Assembly: GCA_026003355.1 (NCBI GenBank)
Contig: BPHC01000010.1
Coordinates: forward strand, 1-64,000
DNA from: Cyclobacteriaceae bacterium
GTDB taxonomy: Bacteria > Bacteroidota > Bacteroidia > Cytophagales > Cyclobacteriaceae
DNA: 64,000 bases
Direction: 5' to 3'
The position numbers and the translations under genes are program-made. The notes under the pieces are model-generated. The model searched no databases. It was not told where the DNA came from and saw only the letters and a list, made by a program, of their open reading frames with translations. Below, piece by piece: positions 18,987 to 28,217 of this stretch (the first letter of the stretch is position 1; the number at the start of each line of letters is the position of its first letter).

Positions 18987-19046
18987 TTATTGCCCGTTTC
19001 GGTACCGGGTATCGAGCAAATTGATTAAATTAACAAAATTACCACC

Positions 19047-19427
19047 ATGAAACTCCTTTCATTCATCCTGCGGCTGGCTGTGGCCGGCATACTTCTGCAG
19101 ACCCTTTATTTTAAATTCACCGGTCATCCCGATTCGGTTTATATTTTTTCGATGCTGCATGCCGAACCATGGGGAAGAATAGCCACCGGAATAGCCGAAC
19201 TGGCAGCCTCAGTACTTATTTTCATACCCCGCACACAGGTTGCCGGCATGCTTGCCTCCCTTGTTATTATTGCCGGCGCCATTGCAGCACACCTGCTGGT
19301 GCTGGGCATTGCGGTGGCCAACGACGGGGGCACACTCTTTATACTTGCCCTGCTGGTGCTGGCCTGCTCGGCAACCTACCTGGTTATTCACAAAGAAAAA
19401 CTATCCGGCTTATTCAAAAAACGCTGA
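19047..19427 (+). CDS. DoxX-like four-helix membrane protein
   Basis: A 126-residue membrane protein with four hydrophobic segments (about 5-22, 47-65, 70-92, 97-115). The N-terminal segment ...ILRLAVAGILLQTLYFKFTGHP and the following GRIATGIAELAASVLIFIPR match the DoxX/DoxD-like pattern (K-F-T/L-x-H in the first loop; G-x-x-E-x-x-x-x-x-L-I-x-P in helix 2). DoxX relatives are linked to thiol and quinone chemistry, but this single-gene context tells nothing about role. It is flanked by a terminator on each side, so it is probably a monocistronic unit. Confidence 0.7.
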   Translation: MKLLSFILRLAVAGILLQTLYFKFTGHPDSVYIFSMLHAEPWGRIATGIAELAASVLIFIPRTQVAGMLASLVIIAGAIAAHLLVLGIAVANDGGTLFILALLVLACSATYLVIHKEKLSGLFKKR

Positions 19428-19428
19428 T

Positions 19429-19455
19429 CACTGCTGGCGCAGGAAGTGTTTTTTT
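19429..19455 (+). terminator. Probable terminator after the DoxX gene
   Basis: CACT (19429-19432) and AGTG (19445-19448) enclose CTG...CAG, and seven T follow at once. The stem is interrupted, so it is weaker than the one at 18961. Confidence 0.5.
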
Positions 19456-19464
19456 AACATTCCG

Positions 19465-20052
19465 TCAATTCCACTGGTAAACATCTTTACTGTTCAGCTC
19501 GGCTTCCAGCAGGCTTAATTGATAACGCAGGTGCCGGATGAGGAAACGTGCTCTTTCATCCCGGTTAAGCAGCAAAAAACGGTGGCGTTCGGCTACATCC
19601 AGGTTAAGCAGCCGGGCAATACCGTACACACCGAAAAAAGCCTGATGGCGCGTAATATTGCGCCGGTTAAGATATTCGTAAAACAACTCACCCAGTTTTG
19701 CTCCGGGCAGTTCATCTGTTTGGGTATTCCAGAACAAAACCATGCCACCCGGGTAGCTACGGTTTTTGTAGTTTCTATACAGGCTCTGGAGGGTAAAAAT
19801 ATCACTGCACTTCACAACAATATCCATCTCCCCGCCCGGATATCGCTTTACAATGCTTTCCAGCTTCATCCACGATCCCAGCTTTCCGGCATTGGCCTGG
19901 TGTGTACAGAAAATACCGAATCCAATATCGGCTTGTTCGGCCTCCTGGATAAGTTGCCTGTAGCAGGGCTCAAAAATATGCAGGGGTATCAGCTCACCGG
20001 GCAGCGGCAAAATAGCCAGCGGGAACATGGGTATAAGCGTTGATTCAGGCAT
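19465..20052 (-). CDS. LON substrate-binding-domain protein
   Basis: A 195-residue stand-alone LON N-terminal domain. The opening TLIPMFPLAILPLPGELIPLHIFE is cut here to its key parts: FPL, P-G-E, PLHIFEPCYRQL, which is the family signature, followed by DIGFGIF and the regulatory-strand GKLGSWMKLESIVKRYPGGE. No AAA+ or Ser-Lys protease domain is present, so it is not the Lon protease itself. In bacteria such single-domain proteins are of unknown role, perhaps substrate binding or adaptor. A -7 box lies just upstream, and apt lies 52 bases upstream on the same strand. Confidence 0.8.
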   Translation of the reverse strand: MPESTLIPMFPLAILPLPGELIPLHIFEPCYRQLIQEAEQADIGFGIFCTHQANAGKLGSWMKLESIVKRYPGGEMDIVVKCSDIFTLQSLYRNYKNRSYPGGMVLFWNTQTDELPGAKLGELFYEYLNRRNITRHQAFFGVYGIARLLNLDVAERHRFLLLNRDERARFLIRHLRYQLSLLEAELNSKDVYQWN

Positions 20053-20062
20053 GTTGGGATAA

Positions 20063-20070
20063 CAAAATTA
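20063..20070 (-). promoter_or_regulatory. Bacteroidota -7 box for the LON-domain gene
   Basis: TAATTTTG on the minus strand, 10 bases upstream of the ATG at 20052. No -33 box seen. Confidence 0.4.
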
Positions 20071-20104
20071 ACCGGCAGTTTGTTTGCCAGCCGCCTGCCC
20101 TGTT

Positions 20105-20656
20105 TTACCGGTTAAAGTTTACCAGGTATGCAGGCTGTATATGGTATTTATTTTTCAGGTTCTGTTCGCCGGGTAGAAATTCCAGATTAATCATAAAAGA
20201 AAAGCCGGCCACCACTCCGTTTAGCCGTTGCACCAGCATGGCGGCAGCATCGGCCGTACCGCCTGTGGCCAGCAGATCGTCATGAATAAGCACCCGCCAG
20301 CCCGGGCGTATGGCATCTTCGTGTATTTCAACCGATGCCGTTCCGTATTCCAGGGTATAACTTTCCTGCACGGTGCGGTAAGGCAGCTTGCCCGGTTTGC
20401 GCACCGGTATAAACGGGCAGTTAAGCTGCCGTGCCAGTATGCTTCCGAATATGAAACCCCGGGCTTCAACAGCCGCTATGGCATCGGGCCTGAAAGACCG
20501 GGCCTGGCGCTCAAGGGCATGGGCTGTTTCCTGCATCAATTCAGGGCTGGCCAGAACGGGTGTAATATCCTTAAAGACGATGCCGGGTTTGGGGTAATCG
20601 GGTATATCGCGGATTGCGCGCTTTAGTTTTTCTTCCAGAATCCTGTCGAAAATCAT
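20105..20656 (-). CDS. apt: Adenine phosphoribosyltransferase
   Basis: A 183-residue type I phosphoribosyltransferase that salvages adenine with PRPP to AMP. Features: DYPKPGIVFKDITPVL near the N terminus, AVEARGFIFGS, the KPGKLPYRT flexible loop, and the PRPP-binding motif VLIHDDLLATGGTA, where the usual acidic pair is DD. ATG 20656 (MIFDRILEEK) is preferred to TTG 20671, because family members start with one short helix before DIPDYP. It lies 52 bases upstream of the LON-domain gene and divergent from the OsmC gene. Confidence 0.93.
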   Translation of the reverse strand: MIFDRILEEKLKRAIRDIPDYPKPGIVFKDITPVLASPELMQETAHALERQARSFRPDAIAAVEARGFIFGSILARQLNCPFIPVRKPGKLPYRTVQESYTLEYGTASVEIHEDAIRPGWRVLIHDDLLATGGTADAAAMLVQRLNGVVAGFSFMINLEFLPGEQNLKNKYHIQPAYLVNFNR

Positions 20657-20690
20657 ATCCGGAAAGTGCAATGAACGCCGTAAAGAAACC

Positions 20691-20698
20691 TATTTTTG
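20691..20698 (+). promoter_or_regulatory. Bacteroidota -7 box for the OsmC-like gene
   Basis: TATTTTTG, exact match to TAnnTTTG, 18 bases before the ATG at 20717. It lies after the in-frame upstream end at 20696, supporting the ATG start. Confidence 0.5.
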
Positions 20699-20716
20699 GA
20701 CAGTAGAAAAAACGTT

Positions 20717-21124
20717 ATGAAAATTATTACCCGGATGCTGGAAGATGAGGTGTATGAATCAAAAAACACCCATGGTCATGCCGTGCGCATAGACATGCGC
20801 GGGGCCGGGCTTAAAGAAAACCAATCGCCTGTTGAGTTGCTGCTCTCGTCTTTATCGGCTTGTGCAGCCGTGGACATTGCCATAATGCTGAAGAAGCGCA
20901 GAAAGGCAATTGCTGATTTTACCATTGAAACCACAGGTGTACGCAGAGACGAGCCACCCCGCAGGTTTACCGACATCCACTGCCTGTTCATCATACAGTC
21001 GGCCGATGTAACCGAAGAGGAGCTTCAAAAAGTTGCCGCGTTGTCGCTGGAAAAATACTGTTCGGTTGCCGCTACGCTTAACAGCCGCATTACTTTTTCC
21101 GTAAGGGTTAACCGGCCGGAATAA
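20717..21124 (+). CDS. OsmC/Ohr-family protein
   Basis: A 135-residue protein of the OsmC superfamily: N-terminal strands, then ENQSPVELLLSSLSACAAVD with the Cys of the central helix (the P-x-E-L-L-L-x-x-L-x-x-C pattern), and the C-terminal LQKVAALSLEKYCSVAATL with the second Cys. These two cysteines are the peroxidatic and resolving residues in active members, which reduce organic hydroperoxides. Members with this general layout (YhfA-like) often have no proven activity. Its last 17 bases overlap the 3' end of hutI on the other strand. Confidence 0.85.
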   Translation: MKIITRMLEDEVYESKNTHGHAVRIDMRGAGLKENQSPVELLLSSLSACAAVDIAIMLKKRRKAIADFTIETTGVRRDEPPRRFTDIHCLFIIQSADVTEEELQKVAALSLEKYCSVAATLNSRITFSVRVNRPE

Positions 21125-22373
21125 CTTTTCCGTTAAGGATAACGGTATCCACCGGGTTGTAGCCAAAGGCATAGGGTATATAAGCCACAGAAGGTATGGG
21201 CTGTGTAATGAAGAGGCTGGCCACGCGGCCGCGGGCAATTGAGCCATATTCGTGGCTGAGTTGCAGCGAAAAGGCTGTGTTAACGGTGGCTGCGTTTATG
21301 GCTTCTTCGGGAGTGATTTTCATCTGAATGCAGGCCAGGGCTATGATAAGCGGCATGTTACCGGTGGGGCAGCTTCCTGGGTTGAAGTCGGATGCGATGG
21401 CCAGGGGCAGGCCGGCATCGATTATCTGGCGACCCGGTGCCTGGGGCAGCCGCAGAAAAAAGGCCGCACCCGGAAGGGCTGTGGGCATGGTGGCGCTTTT
21501 TTTAAGAAGGGTTATTTCTTCATCGCCCAGATGCTCGAGGTGGTCAACGCTTAATGCTGCAGTTTTAACGCCTGCCTGCACACCTCCGGAACGGCCCAGC
21601 TGGTTGGCGTGTAAACGGGGTTGTAATCCATACTGTTTTCCAGCTTCGGCAAGCTGTATGGTTTCATCGGGCGTAAAAAATCCTGCCTCACAAAAAACAT
21701 CTATGTAGTCGGCCAGCTTTTCTTCGGCAACGGCCGGTATCATTTCTCGGATAAGCAAATTCATATAATCTGCCTTTTGCATGCCCGGCGGAACGGCATG
21801 TGCGCCCAGAAAGGTTGTTTTAACTTTCAGCGGGGTTTCTATGCCGATACGCCGGGCCACCCTAAGCATTTTTAGTTCATCGCGGGTGGTAAGGCCGTAT
21901 CCGCTTTTAATTTCTACCACACCCGTACCCGTTCGGATTATTTCGCGGGCACGCGGCAGGGTTCGTTCCAGCAATTCATCTTCTGAGAGCTTCTGCACCT
22001 GGCGTGCGCTGCTCAGGATGCCTCCGCCACGGGCGGCTATTTCGGTATAGGTTGCCCCCTTTATCTTCATTACAAATTCATCCTCACGGTATTGATCAAA
22101 CACCAGGTGGGTGTGCGAATCGACAAACGAGGGAAAAACAAAACGTCCTTTGGCGGACAGGGTTTGCTGTGCCCTGAGATTACGGGGCAGCCGGTCCATG
22201 GGGCCGTAATCGGAAATGCGCCCCTGGGTAATGGACAGATAGGCACCGGGCAAAACGGGCAGGCTGGCCATATCGGCACCTTTTACCGGTGCGGTAACAT
22301 CTTCGCGTACCTGCACCAGCGTGCCGTGGGTAATCAGCAGGTCGCAGGTGGGGTTACTTGCCAAAGGCCTCAA
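21108..22373 (-). CDS. hutI: Imidazolonepropionase
   Basis: A 421-residue amidohydrolase that opens 4-imidazolone-5-propionate to N-formimino-glutamate, the third step of histidine degradation. Metal ligands are visible: HTH in FVDSHTHLVF near 87, His in TTFLGAHAVP, His in LQPRLHANQLGRSGG, and ASDFNPGSCPTGNMP with the metal-binding Asp. EIKSGYGL and AARGGGILSS are family motifs. The other hut genes are not in the window. The start shown overlaps the upstream gene by 20 bases; a shorter start is possible but no better ATG precedes the DLLITHGTL strand. Confidence 0.92.
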   Translation of the reverse strand: MRPLASNPTCDLLITHGTLVQVREDVTAPVKGADMASLPVLPGAYLSITQGRISDYGPMDRLPRNLRAQQTLSAKGRFVFPSFVDSHTHLVFDQYREDEFVMKIKGATYTEIAARGGGILSSARQVQKLSEDELLERTLPRAREIIRTGTGVVEIKSGYGLTTRDELKMLRVARRIGIETPLKVKTTFLGAHAVPPGMQKADYMNLLIREMIPAVAEEKLADYIDVFCEAGFFTPDETIQLAEAGKQYGLQPRLHANQLGRSGGVQAGVKTAALSVDHLEHLGDEEITLLKKSATMPTALPGAAFFLRLPQAPGRQIIDAGLPLAIASDFNPGSCPTGNMPLIIALACIQMKITPEEAINAATVNTAFSLQLSHEYGSIARGRVASLFITQPIPSVAYIPYAFGYNPVDTVILNGKVIPAG

Positions 22374-23409
22374 CAGAATAATCGAGACTGGTTCCGAATA
22401 CGGGTATGCTTATTTTAATGAGGGCATAAAAGGTTTTACCCTGTACACCGGGGCGATACCCGATTTCACCTCCGTAAGCCCAGCTAAACTGTCGGTTGAA
22501 CTTGCCTTCGATGCCGGCACGAAAGCCAAAGCTTTTCAGGTCAACAGGCGAAGTGCTGTAAGCCCGTTGTTCGGTAAGCAGGGGTGCTCCGCTGTTGGGG
22601 TCCCTAGGAGTGTACACAATGTTATCAATTTTTAATGACGGGGCAAATAAAATATCGAAATAGGTGGTGAGTATCAAATCATCTACGCCCGGTTCAAATT
22701 TATCGAACTGTACCGCCACGTTGCGTATCCAGGTCATGGAGCCGCCCAGGTACAGGCTTTTGGATGATATATTGGTAAACAGGTCGGCTGTGGTGGTAAA
22801 ATCGGAAAGAGCAATGCCGTCACCGCTTTTAAAGTCGGAATAGCTTATACCTTGTTCTTCCATTACGCGGTTCAGATGCACGCCGCTGTCCCAGATCATG
22901 CCCCCCAGGCGTGCGCCATAAATTTTGCGCACCTTGCAGGGTATTTCGGCTGTAAGCGGTACCCGTGCTGCCCATTTGTTTCCTTTGTAGCTATTGCGGT
23001 ACAGAAACATTTTTGTTTTTGAGCTTTCATCAAAGTCGCGCACATGCCAGTTCAGGCCAAACTCGTAGTAGTTAAATATCTGAATGTCGTTGTCGGTATC
23101 AGAAGTTTTGGCGGCCAGGTCGCGTGTAAAATCATAAAACTTCTGGCTGTAGGTTTTACGGAAGTGCGCCTTGAAGTCAACCTTATCCTGCAGGTAGTAC
23201 TGCGCCTCCATTCCAAAGCCGGCGTTGACATTGGTGGCAAACAGTTCGCCATAAAAGGGCTGCAGGTGAACGAACAGTTTGTTTACCGAGTAGGGCTCGT
23301 CATAAATCTCCTCGTAGGTAACGGCAGTTTTATCCTTCCGTTCGCCCTGCGCCAGCAATGCATGGGGCAGCAGCAGGGTAAAAAGTAAAAATTGGCCAAT
23401 GCGGTTCAT
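22354..23409 (-). CDS. Predicted outer-membrane protein of unknown function
   Basis: A 351-residue protein with signal peptide (MNRIGQFLLFTLLLPHALLAQ). The mature part is made of alternating strands with aromatic residues (e.g. FYGELFATNVNAGFGMEAQY, FNYYEFGLNWHV, WIRNVAVQFDKF, FYALIKISIPVF), typical of a beta-barrel; the last strands end DYSVEAFGK. I do not recognise a named family. No -7 box with exact match is seen upstream. It overlaps the hutI start by 20 bases, so the two may be cotranscribed, although histidine degradation and a barrel have no evident link. Confidence 0.55.
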   Translation of the reverse strand: MNRIGQFLLFTLLLPHALLAQGERKDKTAVTYEEIYDEPYSVNKLFVHLQPFYGELFATNVNAGFGMEAQYYLQDKVDFKAHFRKTYSQKFYDFTRDLAAKTSDTDNDIQIFNYYEFGLNWHVRDFDESSKTKMFLYRNSYKGNKWAARVPLTAEIPCKVRKIYGARLGGMIWDSGVHLNRVMEEQGISYSDFKSGDGIALSDFTTTADLFTNISSKSLYLGGSMTWIRNVAVQFDKFEPGVDDLILTTYFDILFAPSLKIDNIVYTPRDPNSGAPLLTEQRAYSTSPVDLKSFGFRAGIEGKFNRQFSWAYGGEIGYRPGVQGKTFYALIKISIPVFGTSLDYSVEAFGK

Positions 23410-23494
23410 ACCCTAAATAAGGTTTGTAAAAATAATGAAATTATCGGTTTCAGGGCAGAATTGTAACCTGTTGTAACTGACCGATGTATGATTA

Positions 23495-24940
23495 TTACCG
23501 ATTTTGCAGGGTTTCGGGGGTTGCCGACCGTATGCCGAGTTGTTCTTCCAGCTCACGGATGCGCCTTATGTACTCCTGTTCCTTGCGGGCCATCTCTTCC
23601 TGCGTAGCGGCCAGTTCTTCCATATTTTGCCGCATTTCTTCTTCCTGTGCTCGCATTTCTTCGGCCTGTTGCTGGGTTTGCTCCAGCAAAATCCGTGTAT
23701 TTTCGTTGATTTGCACGTTGGCCAGGGTTGAAGCTATGCTGCCGGCAAATTTTTCAATAAGTTCAATTTCGTGTTCATCGTACGTGTTAAAGGTGGCCAG
23801 TTCCATTACGCCCATAACCGTGTCTTCGGTTTTTAAAGGCACCAGCAATACGCACCTGGGGTTGGCTTCGCCCAGCCCCGAGGTAATGTGAATGTACTGT
23901 TCCGGCACTTTGGCCATAAAAATGCGTTGCCCTTCGAGGAAGCACTGGCCAACCAGCCCCTGGCCCACATCCACCCGTTTGGTAATAAATTTTTTTCTTT
24001 CGTAGGCATAGGCCGAAACGAGTTCCAGGTAAGGCTCTTTGCTTCCCGGATCTTCCCGCAGCAAAAACAGTCCGCCCTGGTTGCTTTTGGTAAAGGTTAC
24101 CACAAATTTTATGATGCGGTCGTGCAGTTCGGCAGCGTTATGGGTTGACCGTAAAATTTCGCCAATTTGTGCCAGGCCGTTGGCGGCCCGGTTTCTGCGG
24201 GCCTCTTCTTCTGCGCTGGTGCGCAGTTTGTCGCGCATGTTTTGCAGTCTTTCAGCCAGCACGGGGTCGTGCGAGCCCCTGAGCTCTACCTGGTAATTGC
24301 CTGATGATACGGCCTCTATAAAACCTGTAAGCATTTCGTTTCGCAGCGACTCCTGCCTGAGGGTGTCGTGCAGTTGTTTTTCTTTTGCTGCATAGCGCTT
24401 CTGCAAGACGAGCAGGGCAATGATGGAACCCGCGCCTGCCAGCAGGGTAAGCCACAGGGCTGCCGAACGGGCTGTGCGGGCTCGGGCCTGCAGGCGGCCT
24501 GCTTCTTTTTCAGATGCCTCTAAAAGCCTGTTAGCTTCGAGCTGGGCTGCCGCAAAGAGGTCCGAAATCTGCAGCCTTACGGTTTCATCGGTTGTTTGTT
24601 CGAGCAGCTGCCGGATGCGCGACACGGGCATCTGCCACATTTTGATGGCAAAAATCAATTCTTCGCTCAGTTCCAGGTCCGACAGGCCTGAATGGGCTTT
24701 TTCCAGCTCCTGGTCCAGGTTCACCGCACGCGTGCGGGCCTCATTCAGCGACAGTGCATCGGCCTTATTAAAGGCCGCCCACACCTGTTCCAAATCGGCA
24801 AGCCGCCCGGCCGACCAGAGGGTAAGCGCGGTTGCCCGTTGCGTAATTCTGAATGAGTAACCCGAAAGGCCCGTTATAAGCGCACACACCAGCGCAATAA
24901 CTGCCAGTACCCATTTGTTTTGTTTGATAACAGAAAACAT
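23495..24940 (-). CDS. Membrane-bound GAF-domain sensor without output domain
   Basis: A 481-residue protein. TM helices at about 10-30 and 160-178 flank an extracytoplasmic helical part with the spacing of a four-helix-bundle sensor. A HAMP-like/helical segment follows (IEAVSSGNYQVELRGS, about 205-245), then a GAF domain (about 265-405; GLFLLRED, VGQGLVGQCFLEGQRIFM, CVLLVPLKTEDTVMGVMEL) and a Gln/Glu-rich coiled coil to the end (410-470). I see no kinase, cyclase, EAL or phosphatase domain, so it must signal through partners. It starts 2 bases after the stop of the PBP1-like gene, so they form an operon with guaA. Confidence 0.75.
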   Translation of the reverse strand: MFSVIKQNKWVLAVIALVCALITGLSGYSFRITQRATALTLWSAGRLADLEQVWAAFNKADALSLNEARTRAVNLDQELEKAHSGLSDLELSEELIFAIKMWQMPVSRIRQLLEQTTDETVRLQISDLFAAAQLEANRLLEASEKEAGRLQARARTARSAALWLTLLAGAGSIIALLVLQKRYAAKEKQLHDTLRQESLRNEMLTGFIEAVSSGNYQVELRGSHDPVLAERLQNMRDKLRTSAEEEARRNRAANGLAQIGEILRSTHNAAELHDRIIKFVVTFTKSNQGGLFLLREDPGSKEPYLELVSAYAYERKKFITKRVDVGQGLVGQCFLEGQRIFMAKVPEQYIHITSGLGEANPRCVLLVPLKTEDTVMGVMELATFNTYDEHEIELIEKFAGSIASTLANVQINENTRILLEQTQQQAEEMRAQEEEMRQNMEELAATQEEMARKEQEYIRRIRELEEQLGIRSATPETLQNR

Positions 24941-24942
24941 GG

Positions 24943-26688
24943 CTATGGATTTCGGTACGTTATGTTGAACAATTCACCATTGCTGAATTTTATAAAAGGA
25001 ACTATCTGACTGCTGCGGTAGCCACCCGAGTAAAGCACTTCCCTTCCAAACACTGTGTTTACTTTATTTTCATTTAAATGCTGCTGAAAGTAAACTCCTC
25101 CTTCCTGCAGAAGCCTTCCTGCAAAGAACATAAACTCAAAGCCAATGCGGGCATAATCGGTGTACGGGGCTGAAGCTGACGACCGCCCGTGCAGCCGGAT
25201 GTACCTTTTACGAAACTGCTGCACAACCCGGTTGGCAAACGGAGTGAAGTTGGGCGCATACAGCACAACCCCCAGCTGCTGGTATTTGGCAAATTCAACA
25301 GCCGTTTGGTCCAGCCAGGCCTCTGAACCCAGAACGGTTATGGAGTCTTTTCTGGTTTCCACACTGGAAATGACCTTGGTATAAATAAGGGGATCTTCAG
25401 AAGTAACAAATATGCAGTTCAAGCTGTCTTTGGGTAATGTAAACTGGATGGGATATTTAAACTCATCGAACTCGGTAGGTGTGGCAAGAACCGAAAGAAT
25501 ACGGCCGGATTCGTTGCGGTTTACCCGTTCAATCTGCACGATGCGCAAATTGGTTTCTCTGGCCTTTAGCAGAAAGGCAGCGGCCAGCACCGAGTCGCGC
25601 CGCGTATCGCCCATTATCAGCATGCATTTCTTTTTGTGCGTGGGAAGGTAGGCGTTGAGAAAAGCTGCCGATTCCCGGCCAATAATTTCCAGCGAGGGCT
25701 GAAACAGATAGCCGTAGGGATTGGACTGGACCACATCGTAATTAAAGGTTACCGGGTTGAACAGGTTGATGCGGTATGTGGCTGAGAACTTCTGGGCAGG
25801 CGCATTTTCTTCCTGAAAAAGCGGCCCGATAATCAGGTCGGCTGCCTTCAGTTCTTCGGTTTCGAGCAGTTGTTTTACGGTTTCCGGGTTTCTGTCGGTG
25901 TCGTAGGCGCGCAGGCTTATCCGCACACCCAGGTGAGCCAGCGAATCGACAGCCATTTTCATGCCTTCGTAAAGGTCCAGCACAAACTGATTGCGTTTGC
26001 GCAGAGGTGTAGGCTCAAGCGAGGAGGCAAGAAACGGAAAAAGCAGGGCAACGGAATAGACAGGTTTTTTTACGATGGGCAGAGCCTGCTGAGCAAATTC
26101 TGATTTTTTCCATCCGAATTTTTCTGCAAGGGCAGCGAGCAGCTGCATATCGGCCGGTGCGTTTGAGTTGCCCAACCCACGGGCAAGCATGCGGGCTACC
26201 GTTTCATCGGCAGGGTATTTTTCGTAAAGTAATTTAAGTGTTTGCAGGTCGTTTAGCCCTGATAATGCTTCTGCTTTAAGTGTTTCTTTAAACTTTTGAA
26301 TTTCCTTTCCTTTAATTTCGGTTAGCGCCTGCATGCCCTGAAACCAGGCTTTTTCATCGAAATAAATTCTGGCCAACCACAGGTTTACTTCATCCATCTG
26401 TTTCCAGGCCGGATACAGCTCCCTTATTTGCAGCAGCATATTGCGGGCTACGGCCCGGTAACCCTGGTGGTAGGCGCTCAGCGCATAGTAAAAAGATGCG
26501 TATTGCGAAAACGGATTATCCTGGCTGTATGGAATAAGCTGCCTGAACGCTTCCTGTGCAAGGTTGTATTTGCCTTCCTTAAACAAGGTTTTGGCGTTGA
26601 TATATTTTTGCTGTGCCGGCTGCGCCCAGGCGGCCGCTGACAGAAGCAACAGAACGATAATCCGGTTTATGTGCATAAGCGTACGCAT
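24943..26688 (-). CDS. TPR + periplasmic-binding-protein type 1 (LpoA/ABC-substrate-binding-like) protein
   Basis: A 581-residue secreted protein. The signal peptide (RIIVLLLLSAAAWAQ) is followed by TPR-like helices (about 25-205; AKTLFKEGKYNLAQEAFRQL, FSQYASFYYALSAYHQGY) and a PBP1 fold (about 210-581: VYSVALLFPFLAS, MAVDSLAHLGVRISLRAYDT, AADLIIGPLF, CIFVTSEDPLIYTKVIS, FGREVLYSGGYRSS). The layout is that of LpoA-type penicillin-binding-protein activators and of the Bacteroidota 'ABC transporter substrate-binding' proteins without a transporter. No ABC permease gene is near. ATG 26688 overlaps the guaA stop as TAATG; GTG 26697 is an alternative. The next gene starts 2 bases later. Confidence 0.75.
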   Translation of the reverse strand: MRTLMHINRIIVLLLLSAAAWAQPAQQKYINAKTLFKEGKYNLAQEAFRQLIPYSQDNPFSQYASFYYALSAYHQGYRAVARNMLLQIRELYPAWKQMDEVNLWLARIYFDEKAWFQGMQALTEIKGKEIQKFKETLKAEALSGLNDLQTLKLLYEKYPADETVARMLARGLGNSNAPADMQLLAALAEKFGWKKSEFAQQALPIVKKPVYSVALLFPFLASSLEPTPLRKRNQFVLDLYEGMKMAVDSLAHLGVRISLRAYDTDRNPETVKQLLETEELKAADLIIGPLFQEENAPAQKFSATYRINLFNPVTFNYDVVQSNPYGYLFQPSLEIIGRESAAFLNAYLPTHKKKCMLIMGDTRRDSVLAAAFLLKARETNLRIVQIERVNRNESGRILSVLATPTEFDEFKYPIQFTLPKDSLNCIFVTSEDPLIYTKVISSVETRKDSITVLGSEAWLDQTAVEFAKYQQLGVVLYAPNFTPFANRVVQQFRKRYIRLHGRSSASAPYTDYARIGFEFMFFAGRLLQEGGVYFQQHLNENKVNTVFGREVLYSGGYRSSQIVPFIKFSNGELFNITYRNP

Positions 26689-28214
26689 TATTCCCACTCT
26701 ATGGTTGCGGGGGGTTTTGAGCTGATGTCGTACACCACCCGGTTAATGCCTTTTACTTTATTAATGATTTCATTCGATATGGCTGCCAGAAAATCGTATG
26801 GCAGGTGCGCCCAGTCGGCCGTCATGCCATCGGTGCTGGTAACGGCCCGCAGGGCCACTACCTGTTCGTAGGTGCGTTCGTCTCCCATCACGCCCACGGC
26901 ATGTACGGGAAGCAAAACGGCACCGGCCTGCCACACTTTGTCGTACAGCTGGCGTTCTTTTAAACCACGTATAAATATGGCATCGGCTTCCTGCAGCAGC
27001 AATACTTTTTGTTCGTTTACTTCGCCCAGTATGCGAATGCCCAGGCCGGGTCCCGGAAACGGGTGCCGTCCCAGAATGGCGGGGTCGATGCCCAGGGTTT
27101 TGCCCACCTCGCGCACTTCGTCTTTAAACAAGGTTTTTAGCGGCTCAACCACCTGCATTTTCATTTTTTCCGGTAGTCCGCCCACGTTGTGGTGCGATTT
27201 GATGGTGGCCGAAGGTCCTTTAACCGATACCGATTCGATTACATCGGGGTAAATGGTTCCCTGCCCCAGCCACTTCACATCTTTTATGCTATGGGCCTCG
27301 GCATCGAATACTTCTATAAAAGTTTTACCTATGGCCTTTCGTTTGGCTTCGGGGTCGGTAAGGCCTTTAAGGGCCTGGTAGAATTTCAGGCGCGCATCCA
27401 CGCCTTTAACATTCAGGCCCATGCCCTCGTACGACTGCAGCACCTGGGCAAATTCATTTTTGCGCAGCAGGCCGTTATCAACAAATATGCAATGCAGGTT
27501 TTTGCCCACTGCCTGATGGATAAGCACGGCTGCAACCGTTGAATCGACTCCGCCCGAAAGGGCCATTACCACTTTATCGGTGCCCAGCTGGTTTTTAAGG
27601 GCAGCCACAGCTGATTCAATAAACTGATCGGGGGTCCAGTCCTGCGCACAACCACATATGTGCACCACAAAATTGCGAAGCAGGTTTTTACCTTCGGCAG
27701 TATGGGTAACTTCGGGATGAAACTGGATGCCGTAAATGTTTTTTCCGCGAATGCGGTAGGCGGCCACTTCAACCGATTCGGTGCTGGCAATAATGTCGAA
27801 ATCACCGGGTAACCGGGTAATGGTATCGGCATGCGACATCCATACCTGCGTATCGAGCGGAATTTCCTTGAGCAGTTCGTTGTGGTGGTCTATGCGGGTA
27901 AGGTGAGCGCGGCCGTATTCGCGGGCATGGGCCCCACGCACCTCTCCTTTGTGTTTATGGGCAATAAGTTGCGCACCGTAGCAAATACCCAGCACCGGCC
28001 GGTTGCCAAACTGCTCGAGGTTGATATCGGGGGCGTTGGCGTCGCGAACCGAGCAGGGGCTGCCCGACAGGATTATGCCTTTTACCGCGGGGGTGAGCAC
28101 CGGAACAGCATAGTAGGGATGAATTTCGCAGTACACGTTCAGCTCGCGCACCCTGCGGGCAATAAGCTGGGTGTATTGCGAGCCTAAATCCAGAATAAGA
28201 ATCTGATCGGGCAT
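26688..28214 (-). CDS. guaA: GMP synthase (glutamine-hydrolysing)
   Basis: A 508-residue enzyme converting XMP to GMP with glutamine and ATP. The class I glutaminase domain has GICYGAQL with nucleophile Cys78 and the His-Glu pair in QFHPEVTHT. The ATP pyrophosphatase domain has the PP-loop [14 protein letters not shown] near 225, and the C-terminal dimerisation domain carries GLGIRILGE, with the end [11 protein letters not shown] chose ATG 28214 ([14 protein letters not shown]); the frame extends to 28247 but the promoter lies within that extension. It is the first gene of an operon with the PBP1-like and GAF genes. Confidence 0.97.
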   Translation of the reverse strand: MPDQILILDLGSQYTQLIARRVRELNVYCEIHPYYAVPVLTPAVKGIILSGSPCSVRDANAPDINLEQFGNRPVLGICYGAQLIAHKHKGEVRGAHAREYGRAHLTRIDHHNELLKEIPLDTQVWMSHADTITRLPGDFDIIASTESVEVAAYRIRGKNIYGIQFHPEVTHTAEGKNLLRNFVVHICGCAQDWTPDQFIESAVAALKNQLGTDKVVMALSGGVDSTVAAVLIHQAVGKNLHCIFVDNGLLRKNEFAQVLQSYEGMGLNVKGVDARLKFYQALKGLTDPEAKRKAIGKTFIEVFDAEAHSIKDVKWLGQGTIYPDVIESVSVKGPSATIKSHHNVGGLPEKMKMQVVEPLKTLFKDEVREVGKTLGIDPAILGRHPFPGPGLGIRILGEVNEQKVLLLQEADAIFIRGLKERQLYDKVWQAGAVLLPVHAVGVMGDERTYEQVVALRAVTSTDGMTADWAHLPYDFLAAISNEIINKVKGINRVVYDISSKPPATIEWE

Positions 28215-28217
28215 GTG

